IMG/VR virus record: IMGVR_UViG_3300044987_001988
Location: 1-25,876 of that record
DNA: 25,876 nt
From: a virus
Direction: 5' to 3' (one strand)
Shown here: positions 7,863-16,008 of the stretch, piece by piece
Layout: the number at the start of each line of letters is the position of its first letter
Numbering within the stretch: the stretch's first letter is position 1
Translations under genes and position numbers: made by a program
The notes under the pieces: model-generated
What the model was told of the DNA's origin: nothing
Seen by the model: the letters and a program-made list of their open reading frames with translations, nothing else
Databases searched by the model: none

Positions 7863-8642
7863 GCCAGTGAATTTCAATATGAAAATATTGCAAGTTCGAC
7901 ATATAACCTATACATAAGTCAAATAGATGGAGATGGAGGTTCTACGGATATGGGTTCTTCTCCTATGGAAATATATAATCAAAAGTTATATAGAAGAAGT
8001 CAACCATATTTTTACGGAAGCACACCTTCTGAAAATTTGTCAATGGAAGTTTCAATATCTTCTCCTGACAACATAGATTCGGAAACATCTCAACTAATAA
8101 GTAAGTGGCTTTTTTCTAATCGCTCCTATAAAAAATTAATGATTATTCAACCTGATATGGAAGGAGTTTATTTGAACTGTATGTTTAATAAACCTCAAAT
8201 AGAGAGAGTTGGAAATTTTATTCAAGGATATACCGCAACATTGGAAGCAGATGCTCCTTATGCGTGGAGATTTCCTAGAACTAAGACGTATACCTACACA
8301 TCACCAGTAATTGACGCGAGTGTTGTGTTCAACAATAAGAGTGATGATAAAGGTGCTTATCTATATCCTAAACTCGTAATAACCATGAATAATTCTGGTG
8401 GAAATGTAACCATAACAAATTCAAGTGACGCGAGTAGGGTTTTTTCATTTACAGGACTCCTAACGAGTGAAGTTATTACCATTGATAATTCCTTACAACA
8501 AATAACTTCATCTACTGGATTATTGAGAATGTCTAATTTCAATAAGAAATTTTTCAGACTTATTCCAGAAATAAATAACCTTAGATTTCAAGGAAATATT
8601 GCATCCATAGATATGACATATCAATTTGTAGCAAAGATATAA
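7851..8642 (+). CDS. Distal tail protein (Dit-like)
   Basis: This 263-residue protein directly follows the tape measure gene, the invariant place of Dit, the hexameric hub linking the tail tube to the baseplate in Gram-positive siphophages. The N-terminal part is beta-rich, with a dipeptide pattern typical of the family (YNQKLYRRSQPYFYGS near 42-57), a mid segment FSNRSYKKLMI near 89-99 and an ADAPYAWRFP stretch near 133-142. That last stretch matches the conserved DAPYAW-like strand of Dit N-terminal domains. The C-terminal half (about 155-263) would be the second beta domain. There is no added carbohydrate-binding module. AAAGGAGG lies upstream and the start codon sits inside a palindromic site. 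The gene ends 15 bases before Tal. Confidence 0.8.
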   Translation: MPFYASEFQYENIASSTYNLYISQIDGDGGSTDMGSSPMEIYNQKLYRRSQPYFYGSTPSENLSMEVSISSPDNIDSETSQLISKWLFSNRSYKKLMIIQPDMEGVYLNCMFNKPQIERVGNFIQGYTATLEADAPYAWRFPRTKTYTYTSPVIDASVVFNNKSDDKGAYLYPKLVITMNNSGGNVTITNSSDASRVFSFTGLLTSEVITIDNSLQQITSSTGLLRMSNFNKKFFRLIPEINNLRFQGNIASIDMTYQFVAKI

Positions 8643-8657
8643 TCAAAGGAGGAATGT

Positions 8658-11318
8658 ATGATTAGAACCTTTGATTATTTCAATCAAGTCGAAGTTGAAA
8701 GTTTAACTCTATGTAATCCAGATAAGAGTGAATTATACTCTGTCGGTTTGGCTTACGATACAAAACTAAATTTGAGATATAATGCGATAGGTGATTTTTC
8801 ATTTACTTTCCCAAAGTCAATTGATGGCGGAGAAACTGAGATTGTTGCTTATCAACATATAAAAAATAAGAAGTTGGTATTGGTTGAAAATTTTGGATAT
8901 TATATTATAGATGATGTGTCTGAAGAAATGGATGGTTCTCAACCAATTAAGAAGGTATCGTGCAAGTCTTTAGAATATGAACTTGTTTCAAAAAGAGTTT
9001 CTGCTTATGGGGGAACTGTAAAACTATATGATATTCTAAGTCCTGCGGGAACACTATTAGATGACATGGTTGCGCTTGCTCCTAATTGGAGTGTCGGAGA
9101 TGTTGATATTTCTTTATTGACCAAATATAGAACTTTTAGCATTGCGGATTCTACTATCTATGGAGTATTGAGCGGGGAAGTTTCTACCGCTTTTGAATGT
9201 ATCTTTGTATTCGATAGTTTCAATAGAACCATTTCCGCTGTCGCTTATGACAACGTAACTTCGAATACAGATGTATTTTTGAGTTTTGATAACTTAATTG
9301 AAAACGCATCGTTGTCGGAAAAGACAGACGAAATAACCACTTGTCTTGCAGTTTATGGTGGTGGAACACTGAACATTAGAGGGGTAAATCCTCTCGGTAC
9401 AGATAGAATTTATGATTTTTCATATTATACAAATACTGATTGGATGAGTTCTGGATTAGTTACAGCCATTACAAATTGGAACGCTTTAATTTTAGTTGAA
9501 CAACCAATTTATGCTGATTACTTGACTACTTTGAAAACTTATAATTCAGAAATGATTGATTTGAGGTCTACCCTAACTCAATATAATTCTGACTATCTTT
9601 CTTTGGAAGGAGTTAAAAAACTTAGGGTTCAGGGTGGAGAAGATTTAACATCTATAAATATTGAATTAGCGGATAAACAACTTCAAATAGACTCTCAAAC
9701 AATTTTAATTCAAAATAAACAATTGCAGATAGATGTTGTTACAACTAATCTTCAAGCGATAAATACTTTAGTATCATTTGATAATCCTTTGAATTTTACA
9801 CCACTTCAATTATTGGAACTAAATAATTTCATATATGAGAACACGTATCAGAACGAAAATATAATCCAAACAGATTTGATGAACAATGTAGAAATCCAAG
9901 ATGCTCAACAGGATTTATATGACCAATCGAAAATTGTATTGGGCAGAATTTCTCAACCCAGATATGAGATTGAGTTTAAAGCCATAAACTACATAGAACT
10001 TCCAGAATTTACTGTGTTTACTCAACAGACCGAATTAGGTGCTACATTCAATGTAGAATTGAACGGCTCTAATGTGGAGACGGTTTTATTGGAGATGTCT
10101 TTGTCATTTGATAGTCCAACAGATTTTTCAATGACTTTCAGTAATAGATTTAGATTAGATAATGGAAATTTTGCTTACTCTGATTTATATGGAAATGTTG
10201 TTAAGACAGGTAGTAAAGTATCTTTCGATAATCTGAAATGGGGTAATTGGGAGAATGATTATAAAGACGATGTAACTACATTTATAACATCATCTTTAAA
10301 TACTGCTAATAACTCCATCATAAATAATAATAATCAAGAAATTCTAATTAACCAAAATGGATTGAGAGGAAGAACATTAAATCCTTCCACTGGAACATAT
10401 GACCCAACTCAAGTATGGCTTACAAGTAGTGTATTGGCATTTACCGATGATGGTTTTCAAACAAGTAAACTAGCTCTCGGTAGAATACCTACAAGTGCGG
10501 GAGATAAATTTGGTTTGGTTGCTGGAGTAATCTACGGAAATTTATTGGCAGGTAATACTCTCACCATTTCAAATGGTGCAAATAACTTTGTATTAGATGA
10601 AAGTGGTGCAACATTGAATAACGCTAAATTTTCAGTATCTACATTGAACACTAAGATAAATATAGACCCTACTGCTACCAATTCTTTTTCAATTCAAAAG
10701 AATGAAGGTGGTACATTTACTGATAAATTTTGGGTAGATAATGCAGGTAATGTGAACTTTAGTGGTAATCTATCTGGCGCAACGGGTACTTTTACTGGCT
10801 CAATAACTGCAAACAGCGGTTCTCTGGGTGGATGGACAATTAGTTCAGTAGGTATCTCTGATACTTTTGGAAACTATATTAGGAGTAACGGAAATATTAA
10901 ACTTGGGGGATTGACCATATCTGGTTCAACCGCAACATTTACGGGGAATATTTATGCCGATAAATTAGTTGGTGCAGTTAGTTATTCTCAACTGACAGAT
11001 ATTCCCGCCACAAAAATAACTTCGGGAACAATGAGCGGAAGTAGAGTCTATGGGGGAACTGTTGGTTTTCCAAGTGGGGGACTTCAAGAATCGGGTGGAC
11101 TTGTTCGCCTTTTTTCTTCTGGGAATCAAGTAGGAGTAAATTCGGTGGCTGTCTTACTACAGGCTCCTGACGTTTATGCTTCCGGAAGATTTCACATAGG
11201 GGGTGGAAATTTGTACATAGACGATAATTTAGCATTGACGACAAGTAAAATAATATTTACAAGTGCAGGTTATAAAACCTTTAATTTTATAAAAGGAATA
11301 TTAGTATCAGTTGTATAA
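8658..11318 (+). CDS. Tail-associated baseplate protein (Tal-like) with fibre-like C-terminus
   Basis: This 886-residue protein sits directly after Dit, where Tal, the trimeric baseplate hub, is expected. Residues 1 to about 250 form the hub domain (YNAIGDFSFTFPKS, a GYYIIDDV strand, CKSLEYELVSKRV), as in Gram-positive phage tail hub proteins. A helical, coiled-coil-like region covers about 275-420, where Gln/Leu/Ile-rich heptads repeat (KQLQIDSQTILIQNKQLQID). A second beta region follows. From about 575 the sequence is Gly/Thr/Ser-rich and beta-repetitive (NFSGNLSGATGTFTGSI), as in phage tail spikes and fibres, ending in a hydrophobic C-terminus. I see no peptidase or lysozyme motif, so cell wall cleavage is not supported. 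AAAGGAGG lies 7 bases before the ATG. Confidence 0.8.
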   Translation: MIRTFDYFNQVEVESLTLCNPDKSELYSVGLAYDTKLNLRYNAIGDFSFTFPKSIDGGETEIVAYQHIKNKKLVLVENFGYYIIDDVSEEMDGSQPIKKVSCKSLEYELVSKRVSAYGGTVKLYDILSPAGTLLDDMVALAPNWSVGDVDISLLTKYRTFSIADSTIYGVLSGEVSTAFECIFVFDSFNRTISAVAYDNVTSNTDVFLSFDNLIENASLSEKTDEITTCLAVYGGGTLNIRGVNPLGTDRIYDFSYYTNTDWMSSGLVTAITNWNALILVEQPIYADYLTTLKTYNSEMIDLRSTLTQYNSDYLSLEGVKKLRVQGGEDLTSINIELADKQLQIDSQTILIQNKQLQIDVVTTNLQAINTLVSFDNPLNFTPLQLLELNNFIYENTYQNENIIQTDLMNNVEIQDAQQDLYDQSKIVLGRISQPRYEIEFKAINYIELPEFTVFTQQTELGATFNVELNGSNVETVLLEMSLSFDSPTDFSMTFSNRFRLDNGNFAYSDLYGNVVKTGSKVSFDNLKWGNWENDYKDDVTTFITSSLNTANNSIINNNNQEILINQNGLRGRTLNPSTGTYDPTQVWLTSSVLAFTDDGFQTSKLALGRIPTSAGDKFGLVAGVIYGNLLAGNTLTISNGANNFVLDESGATLNNAKFSVSTLNTKINIDPTATNSFSIQKNEGGTFTDKFWVDNAGNVNFSGNLSGATGTFTGSITANSGSLGGWTISSVGISDTFGNYIRSNGNIKLGGLTISGSTATFTGNIYADKLVGAVSYSQLTDIPATKITSGTMSGSRVYGGTVGFPSGGLQESGGLVRLFSSGNQVGVNSVAVLLQAPDVYASGRFHIGGGNLYIDDNLALTTSKIIFTSAGYKTFNFIKGILVSVV

Positions 11319-11326
11319 GGATGAAA

Positions 11327-11566
11327 ATGTTAAAAAAAATATTATTAATATCCATTGTGCTTTCTGCTTTACTTATTTATTTGAATTTGATAAAAAAAGA
11401 TTTTAGAGTTGGATTTGAAAATAGAATAAATTCATACAGTAGCGTTTCCGATGTAAAAAATAAATATATTGAAATTCTTTTCTACTGCGAAAATAATTTA
11501 AGTAAAAACGGTCTGATGTGCGAAACATATATAAATGGAAAAACATACAGAATTGGAGAAAATTAA
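11327..11566 (+). CDS. Small membrane-anchored hypothetical protein
   Basis: This 79-residue protein has one N-terminal hydrophobic helix after MLKK (about residues 5-21, ILLISIVLSALLIYLNLI) and a charged exterior or cytoplasmic part with two cysteines. There is no lipobox cysteine after the helix, so it is a signal anchor or a secreted protein rather than a lipoprotein. The start at 11327 is preferred over ATG 11321 because TAAGG lies 6 bases upstream of it. The gene follows Tal closely and its stop overlaps the next start (TAATG). Small membrane proteins among tail genes can serve lysis or superinfection exclusion; neither is shown here. Confidence 0.65.
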   Translation: MLKKILLISIVLSALLIYLNLIKKDFRVGFENRINSYSSVSDVKNKYIEILFYCENNLSKNGLMCETYINGKTYRIGEN

Positions 11567-11742
11567 TGAAATCTTATAAATCTGATTTAGATATTAAAGA
11601 AGTAATGTCTAAACTAAATGTAAAACTTTCTCAAGTTGAAGTCAAAGGAGATTCTGTTGAGTTTCTTTTTGCGTCAAGATTGATATTGAAAGAATTGTTT
11701 GAGAAGATTGAAGAGGTCGAAGAAAAAGAAGAGGAGGATTAA
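11566..11742 (+). CDS. Small acidic hypothetical protein
   Basis: This 58-residue protein starts at the TAATG overlap with the previous gene, with GGAGA 6 bases upstream. An open frame runs further upstream, but this start is better supported. It consists of a short strand pair (VEVKGDSVEFLFA) and a helix ending in a very acidic tail, EEVEEKEEED. Its stop overlaps the next start by one base (TAATG), so the three genes are translationally coupled. The function is unknown. Confidence 0.65.
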   Translation: MKSYKSDLDIKEVMSKLNVKLSQVEVKGDSVEFLFASRLILKELFEKIEEVEEKEEED

Positions 11743-12095
11743 TGTCATACGCTTCATACTTAGAAATAAATTCTCTCGAAGAATTTTCTTTTATTGCTGG
11801 AGACAAGGTAACAATGTCATTTGCGGTATTTGATGATGATGGTGTTACCCCTATGGACTTAGGTGGAGCGAGTGTATATTTACCATTCGCCCCTTTTGGA
11901 CAACCTGAATATTCCGAGTTGAAGGTTACAGGAAGTGTTACAGGAGTGAATACATTTGAATTTGAATTAGATGGATTAACAAACGATATGAGTGGAAAAT
12001 ATATCTATCAGCCAACTATAGTTTCTTTCGGCGGAACTGAATATAGACCCGCTCAAGGATTGGTTACGATAGGGTCTAGAATCCCTTACGTTTAA
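11742..12095 (+). CDS. Ig-like baseplate protein (BppU N-terminal-like)
   Basis: This 117-residue all-beta protein resembles the N-terminal domain of the upper baseplate protein family (BppU) and related Ig-like phage modules. It has an opening FIAGDKVTMSFAVFDDDG strand pair (about 17-34), then GVTPMDLGGASVYL, and closes with GKYIYQPTIV and a C-terminal YRPAQGLVTIG strand. In the lactococcal phage TP901-1 this domain attaches receptor-binding protein to the baseplate. Here it stands alone without the helical linker and C-terminal part, so it may bridge the baseplate and the small proteins that follow. It is coupled to the previous gene. Confidence 0.6.
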   Translation: MSYASYLEINSLEEFSFIAGDKVTMSFAVFDDDGVTPMDLGGASVYLPFAPFGQPEYSELKVTGSVTGVNTFEFELDGLTNDMSGKYIYQPTIVSFGGTEYRPAQGLVTIGSRIPYV

Positions 12096-12113
12096 AAGGA
12101 GGAATATAATAAT

Positions 12114-12518
12114 ATGGCTATAACTTATCACTCTTCAAATAAAGTGGTGAACTATAATTTCGGTGGAGTGACTTATACAGTTCCTTCTACCTACTATTTC
12201 GGCTTGTCAACAACGACTATCAATATTGACGGCACTGGAGCAACAGAGCCTTCTGGCGGTGCATATGCTAGAGTTGGTTATGTAAATAGCGGAGGTTGGA
12301 CAACTCCCTCAATTGGAACGGCTACAAATACTGGTGCAATTACTTTTGCAGAAAGTACAGCTTCTTGGGGAACTATTACCTACGTTTTCGCCAGTGATGC
12401 TTTAACGGGTGGAAATATTTGGTGGTATGATGTTTTATCTCCCGCCAGAACAGTTGCTAGTGCTACAACCGTTTTGTTTGCAATTGGAGCGGTGACAATT
12501 CAATTCAATAATACTTAG
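12114..12518 (+). CDS. Tail-associated structural protein (mycobacteriophage Gp80-like family)
   Basis: This 134-residue protein shows the pattern of a widespread phage structural family typified by mycobacteriophage Gp80. It has YYFGLSTTTINIDGTGATEP, then GGAYARVGY near 50-58, TGAITFAESTASWGTITY near 78-95, a strand DALTGGNIWWYD, and a final APARTV-like turn. The family is all-beta and occurs near tail fibre genes; its exact role is unsettled. AAAGGAGG is well placed before the ATG. It lies among other adsorption-apparatus genes and is not much diverged in composition from them. Confidence 0.65.
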   Translation: MAITYHSSNKVVNYNFGGVTYTVPSTYYFGLSTTTINIDGTGATEPSGGAYARVGYVNSGGWTTPSIGTATNTGAITFAESTASWGTITYVFASDALTGGNIWWYDVLSPARTVASATTVLFAIGAVTIQFNNT

Positions 12519-12526
12519 GTATAAAC

Positions 12527-13012
12527 ATGAAAGGGAATAATAAAAGTTTTAATCTTATAACAAGAACTAGAAAAACTTTTTCATTGATATTGTCTTCTTT
12601 CGATTATGCGGTTACTTTTCTTTTTAGAATAAACGGCAAGATAAAACTTACATTTATCTCTAGTGCGATAATGAAATTCGTTTCAACAATAAATCTGAAG
12701 AGAATAAGAATGACAATCTCTCAGATGAAATTAGTTACTAAGATAACTCAAACAATAAATCTAAAAAGAGTTAGGATGGTAATTGTAATCAGAGAGAGGC
12801 TTAAAGCCGTTGCTGTATTCAATCAAAAAACGAGACTATCTTTCGTTTCTAAAGCTATTCAAAAATTGGTTTCTATTATAGTCTTAAAAAAAATAAAGAT
12901 TGTATTTTTACCAACATTGGCTACATTTTTCAGTCTTGGGTATTACGACCCACAGACACTACTTACTATGGATACTCAAACTTTAGGTAGTTTGGATTAT
13001 ATAGTTGCATAA
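12527..13012 (+). CDS. Basic repeat-containing structural-region protein
   Basis: I do not recognise this 161-residue protein. It is rich in Lys, Arg, Ile, Val and Leu in alternating polar/hydrophobic order, suggesting stacked beta strands. Internal repeats are plain: residues 41-64 and 104-127 align closely (INLKRIRMTI against IVLKKIKIVF, each preceded by a similar FxSxAIxKxVS stretch), and a third shorter copy, INLKRVRMVI, lies at 77-86. The C-terminus (about 139-161) is different, with YYDPQTLLTMDTQTLGSLDY repeating a DxQTL unit, a style seen at the ends of phage tail proteins. The ribosome site is weak (TTAGGT). Its place among baseplate and fibre genes suggests a tail component. It is not an obvious membrane protein despite its hydrophobicity. 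Confidence 0.6.
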   Translation: MKGNNKSFNLITRTRKTFSLILSSFDYAVTFLFRINGKIKLTFISSAIMKFVSTINLKRIRMTISQMKLVTKITQTINLKRVRMVIVIRERLKAVAVFNQKTRLSFVSKAIQKLVSIIVLKKIKIVFLPTLATFFSLGYYDPQTLLTMDTQTLGSLDYIVA

Positions 13013-13024
13013 AGGAGGACTTCA

Positions 13025-14149
13025 ATGACAACTACTACCCCTAATTTATCTCTAGTATTATATAATTCAACAACAGACCAAGCTGAATATTTTAGTAATT
13101 TTAGAGCCACAATTGCAGGGACTTCTGGAACAAGTAATTTTTATAAAATAGATACAGCATACGGTGTTCAAGCAGGGCAGATTACAGCACTTCAAACTAC
13201 TAGAGGTGCTATCTATGTTCCCGCAACATTTGTTTCTTCCAATTATTATGAATCGAGTGGAATTACAGAAATAACATCGTACATAACAAATATGACAATC
13301 ATTGTTAAATTGGATGTTGCTTCTGCTGGAACTGTTACTCTAAACATAAATTCATTAGGGACTAAATCCCTATATAAAATTAATTCTGCGGGGACAGGTG
13401 TAAATATCTCCGCTGGAGAATTAATGGTTGGGAAGAATTACCTGTTTAGATACGATGGGACACAGTGGGTTTGGGTTTCTTCAAACTCCGCAGACCAAGT
13501 ATATATTGCAGGAACAAGTGGAAACTTGGTAACGGTAAACTCGGATAACACATTGCTTGGCACAACGGCAATGATTGTAAAAGCCTCTGGTGCTGAATTA
13601 GATACTGGTACAGATGATGTTAAATTTGCTACGGCGAAAGCATTAAAAGATAGTCACAATGTTCCATCTGTCGCTCCATCTACGTCTGGGAATATCCTGA
13701 CTTCAAATGGAACAGATTGGACTAGCTCTGCTCCTACATTTTTAGTTACTACAAATAATCTATCTGACATATCTAGTGCTTCAACCGCTAGAACAAATCT
13801 AGGACTCGTAATCAATACGGACGTAATTGGATATGCAACTGGAACTATTACAAGTAGTGCCACACCTACACCAACTGGCTCATCATTGAGAACATTCTAC
13901 ACTATTACGGCATTAGGCGAAGGTGCTACTTTTGGAATACCTTCAGGCTCTCCCGTTGATGGAAATATGTTAAATATCAGAATTAAAGATGATGGAACGG
14001 CTAGAACACTTGCCTTTAATGCTATCTATCGGGCTGTCGGAACAGCACTCCCCGCAACAACCGTTTTAGGAAAAACTCTCTACATTTTGTTTTTCTATAA
14101 TTCAGCGGATAGTAAATGGGATTTGGTCTCTTTAGCACAGGAGGCATAG
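13025..14149 (+). CDS. Tail fibre-like protein
   Basis: This 374-residue Thr/Ser/Asn/Gly-rich, low-complexity beta protein is typical of phage fibres. The opening TTTTPNLSLVLYNSTTDQ resembles the starts of many fibre proteins, and two regions near 190-260 (DDVKFATAKALKDS and LSDISSASTARTNLGL) match the short triple-helical repeat motifs of tail fibres. The C-terminal part (about 280-374) is a beta domain ending in ILFFYNSADSKWDLVSL, a strand pattern common in fibre tip domains. It probably contacts the host surface. AAAGGAGG precedes the ATG, and the stop lies 1 base from the next start. There is no chaperone domain or enzyme motif. Confidence 0.75.
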   Translation: MTTTTPNLSLVLYNSTTDQAEYFSNFRATIAGTSGTSNFYKIDTAYGVQAGQITALQTTRGAIYVPATFVSSNYYESSGITEITSYITNMTIIVKLDVASAGTVTLNINSLGTKSLYKINSAGTGVNISAGELMVGKNYLFRYDGTQWVWVSSNSADQVYIAGTSGNLVTVNSDNTLLGTTAMIVKASGAELDTGTDDVKFATAKALKDSHNVPSVAPSTSGNILTSNGTDWTSSAPTFLVTTNNLSDISSASTARTNLGLVINTDVIGYATGTITSSATPTPTGSSLRTFYTITALGEGATFGIPSGSPVDGNMLNIRIKDDGTARTLAFNAIYRAVGTALPATTVLGKTLYILFFYNSADSKWDLVSLAQEA

Positions 14150-14150
14150 T

Positions 14151-14858
14151 ATGGCTGTAGATGATATTTATACAAAGGGGTTATTGCATTTTAACGGTGC
14201 AGATGGTTCAACAACTCTAACTGATGAAAGCGGGAAAGTTTGGACTCCAGTCGGTAATGCTCAAATAGATACTGCTCAAAGTGTGTTCGGTGGAGCATCT
14301 TTACTTCTGGATGGAACTGGTGATTATGCCACAACTCCCGATAGTGACGATTGGTACTTGAGTGATGGTAGTAATGCTAATTCATGGACTGTGGATTTTA
14401 GAGTTAGATTCAACGCAGACCCCGGAACTGCTTCCGCTGGCTTTATTCAACAACGAGCAGATAACAATAATTTCTGGTCTATATCACTAATTAATAATAA
14501 TCTCAATATTTTGGCTAGGGTAGCAGGGTCTAATATTATAAATATTGACTCTGCTTGGAATCCCGCTTCTGCAACTTGGTATCATGTAGCCTTCGTAAAA
14601 CAAGGGACAACTGGTTATAAGGGATTTATTAATGGAACTCAGATTGGAACAACTACAACGGACATAGACCCTTTACCAAACATTGCTGGTATTTTACAAA
14701 TCGGTAATTATATCAATTCTGCGGGGACAAACAATTATCTAAACGGTTGGATGGATGAATTGAGAATTAGTAAAGGAATTGCTAGATGGACGGCGAATTT
14801 CACACCTCCAACATCACAATACGAACCACCTCCGGGAAGATTTTTCTCGTTTTTCTAA
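14151..14858 (+). CDS. LamG/concanavalin-like adhesin, likely receptor-binding
   Basis: This 235-residue protein is a single LamG-type (Laminin_G_3, concanavalin A-like) jelly-roll domain. Hallmarks are GLLHFNGADGSTTLTDESG near 10-28, SLLLDGTGDYATTPDSDDW near 50-68, SWTVDFRVRF near 78-87, ATWYHVAFVKQGTTGYKGFI near 140-160, and the classic ending GWMDELRISKGIARWTANFT followed by PPTSQYEPP. Such domains bind carbohydrate. As the last structural gene before the terminator, next to the fibre, it is a good candidate for the host-range protein. An AGGAGG site lies in the end of the fibre gene. There is no signal peptide, consistent with a virion protein. Confidence 0.8.
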   Translation: MAVDDIYTKGLLHFNGADGSTTLTDESGKVWTPVGNAQIDTAQSVFGGASLLLDGTGDYATTPDSDDWYLSDGSNANSWTVDFRVRFNADPGTASAGFIQQRADNNNFWSISLINNNLNILARVAGSNIINIDSAWNPASATWYHVAFVKQGTTGYKGFINGTQIGTTTTDIDPLPNIAGILQIGNYINSAGTNNYLNGWMDELRISKGIARWTANFTPPTSQYEPPPGRFFSFF

Positions 14859-14881
14859 CACAATAATGATTTTGTTTAAAT

Positions 14882-14910
14882 AAAAATATCTCCATAATGG
14901 AGATATTTTT
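14882..14910. terminator. Bidirectional intrinsic terminator between convergent halves
   Basis: A perfect 13-bp stem (arms 14882-14894 and 14898-14910, AAAAATATCTCCA and its complement) closes a 3-base loop. T-rich sequence follows on the + side, and the arm's own A-run gives U's on the - side. It lies between the last late gene and the dUTPase stop, so it can end both convergent transcripts. Confidence 0.9.
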
Positions 14911-14920
14911 TTACTATTTT

Positions 14921-15526
14921 TTATTTATTTGTACTTCCAAACCCACCAACTCTAATTTCACCAGAATAATTATTGTCACCGTCAACTAGAAGATATTCGC
15001 TGAAGATACATTGTGCAATTGCGTCACCTTCTTCAATTGAAACTTTCTCGCTACCTTCATTTCTAATCTTCACTAAATAATGACCCTCATTCTTAGCACA
15101 GTTGAAGTAATCAGAGTCACCAATCCCAACGGTATTTGCTAATCTAACAAAATATTTAAATCCCAATCCGCTTCTAGGATAAATTGATAATTTCTCATTT
15201 GCGTTCATATAAACCTTAAAACCAGTTGGGATACTAATTGATTCGTTTGGTTCTAATGTAAATTTGAAAGGTGAGAAAATATCATATCCTGCCGCTGATG
15301 CTGTTAGTCTTTTCGGCATTTCCAATTCCCAATACTCTCGGCAACTATCTACAACAGTTGGGATTTTCTTTGTATCCAAGTTCCATTGCAATTCGGAAAT
15401 CTTTTCAAATCCTCGATTACGTTTCTTTGTGAACAACCAAACTCCCAAAAGGTTTGAATAATAAACCAAAGGGATGAAAACCATACCAATAATTATTAAT
15501 TCTACAAATTTATAAGCAAGTGACAT
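14921..15526 (-). CDS. dut: dUTPase with N-terminal membrane segment
   Basis: This 201-residue protein converts dUTP to dUMP and pyrophosphate, keeping uracil out of phage DNA and feeding thymidylate synthesis. All five trimeric dUTPase motifs are visible: AAGYDIF (78-84), PRSG (117-120), VGIGDSDYFN (133-142; D137 is the likely catalytic Asp and Y140 stacks on the base), GDAIAQCIF (167-175) and RVGGFGSTN (192-200). Unusually, about 70 residues precede motif 1, starting with a hydrophobic helix at 8-32 (ELIIIGMVFIPLVYYSNLL) followed by KKRNR, as in a membrane anchor with its enzyme inside. The start is supported by AGGAG 11 bases upstream; internal starts lack a site. It is the last gene of the transcript. 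A two-hairpin leader of about 160 bases precedes it. Confidence 0.9.
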   Translation of the reverse strand: MSLAYKFVELIIIGMVFIPLVYYSNLLGVWLFTKKRNRGFEKISELQWNLDTKKIPTVVDSCREYWELEMPKRLTASAAGYDIFSPFKFTLEPNESISIPTGFKVYMNANEKLSIYPRSGLGFKYFVRLANTVGIGDSDYFNCAKNEGHYLVKIRNEGSEKVSIEEGDAIAQCIFSEYLLVDGDNNYSGEIRVGGFGSTNK

Positions 15527-15553
15527 ACTTCTGTGTTCTCCTGTTTTTAGACT

Positions 15554-15580
15554 AAAATATGGCTTAAAATAGCCTATTTT
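15554..15580 (-). other. Stem-loop in the dUTPase leader
   Basis: AAAATA, one unpaired base, GGCT (15554-15564) pairs with AGCC TATTTT (15571-15580) around the loop TAAAAT. With the palindrome at 15587-15612 it forms two consecutive stems in the leader upstream of dUTPase. No U-run follows in the - direction. It may regulate expression of dUTPase; nothing matches a known riboswitch. Confidence 0.5.
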
Positions 15581-15590
15581 CTCGATTACG

Positions 15591-15608
15591 ATAAAATCAG
15601 CATTTTAT
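15591..15608. repeat. 18-bp palindromic boundary site 3 (longest arms)
   Basis: ATAAAA-TCAGCA-TTTTAT, with perfect arms extending to 11 bp (15587-15597 and 15602-15612, TACGATAAAAT and complement). It lies in the 162-base gap upstream of dUTPase, the largest gap in the window. The flank TACGATAAAA is shared with the copy at 25393. A degenerate relative (TAAAATGACTTTTT) occurs nearby on the - strand around 15660-15675. Confidence 0.75.
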
Positions 15609-15688
15609 CGTAGTTTTAGGGGCTTTTTTCACCGTATAACTCGGACTCTTTTTTTTCAAAAAGTCATTTTACCCCATAAAATAAAAAA

Positions 15689-16006
15689 TCACGCTTTTTT
15701 AGAATTTTTGAATATTCTACTTTTTTTGGAAAAATATAAACAGTGGATATATTCGTTTAGGGTATAAGACAAATCCTCGCCCATCTCCATAATCCATGAC
15801 TCTATTTTCTCCGTTGCATATAGAGGATTTGATGAAGCCATTACCCACACATCATTCCAAAACTCTATTCTGTCAAATAATTCTGAAGGAATATCAGGAA
15901 AGGTTTCTTTAGGATTGCCGTGACAAATTCCACAATGACTACACCAGACCCCGCTAGATGCGAAGTCTGGGATTATTTCAATAGATTTTTTACAAACATC
16001 ACACAT
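15689..16006 (-). CDS. Cys-rich hypothetical protein
   Basis: This 105-residue protein has a probable zinc site: C2 and C5 (MCDVC) with C22, C25 and C28-H29 (WCSHCGICH). A helical region follows (PSELFDRIEFWNDVWVM) and the C-terminus is Lys-rich. I do not recognise the family. The start lies 2 bases after the previous stop with no strong ribosome site, so it probably depends on reinitiation. It belongs to the transcript running from the promoter near 17710 to dUTPase. A role in host takeover is typical for such small early proteins but unproven. Confidence 0.6.
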   Translation of the reverse strand: MCDVCKKSIEIIPDFASSGVWCSHCGICHGNPKETFPDIPSELFDRIEFWNDVWVMASSNPLYATEKIESWIMEMGEDLSYTLNEYIHCLYFSKKSRIFKNSKKA

Positions 16007-16008
16007 AA

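Noticed and set aside
11271-11290. Seventh ATAAAA/TTTTAT pair at the end of the Tal gene
   Set aside because: The arms are 7 bases apart, not 6, and it lies inside coding sequence; the perfect spacing of the others makes this a near miss.
13025-14858. Diversity-generating retroelement variable region in the fibre or adhesin genes
   Set aside because: No reverse transcriptase, no template repeat and no adenine-biased duplicate were seen in the window.
15587-15612. Palindrome upstream of dUTPase as an intrinsic terminator
   Set aside because: The stem is almost all A-T and no U-run follows in the - direction, so it would not terminate well; it fits the repeat family instead.
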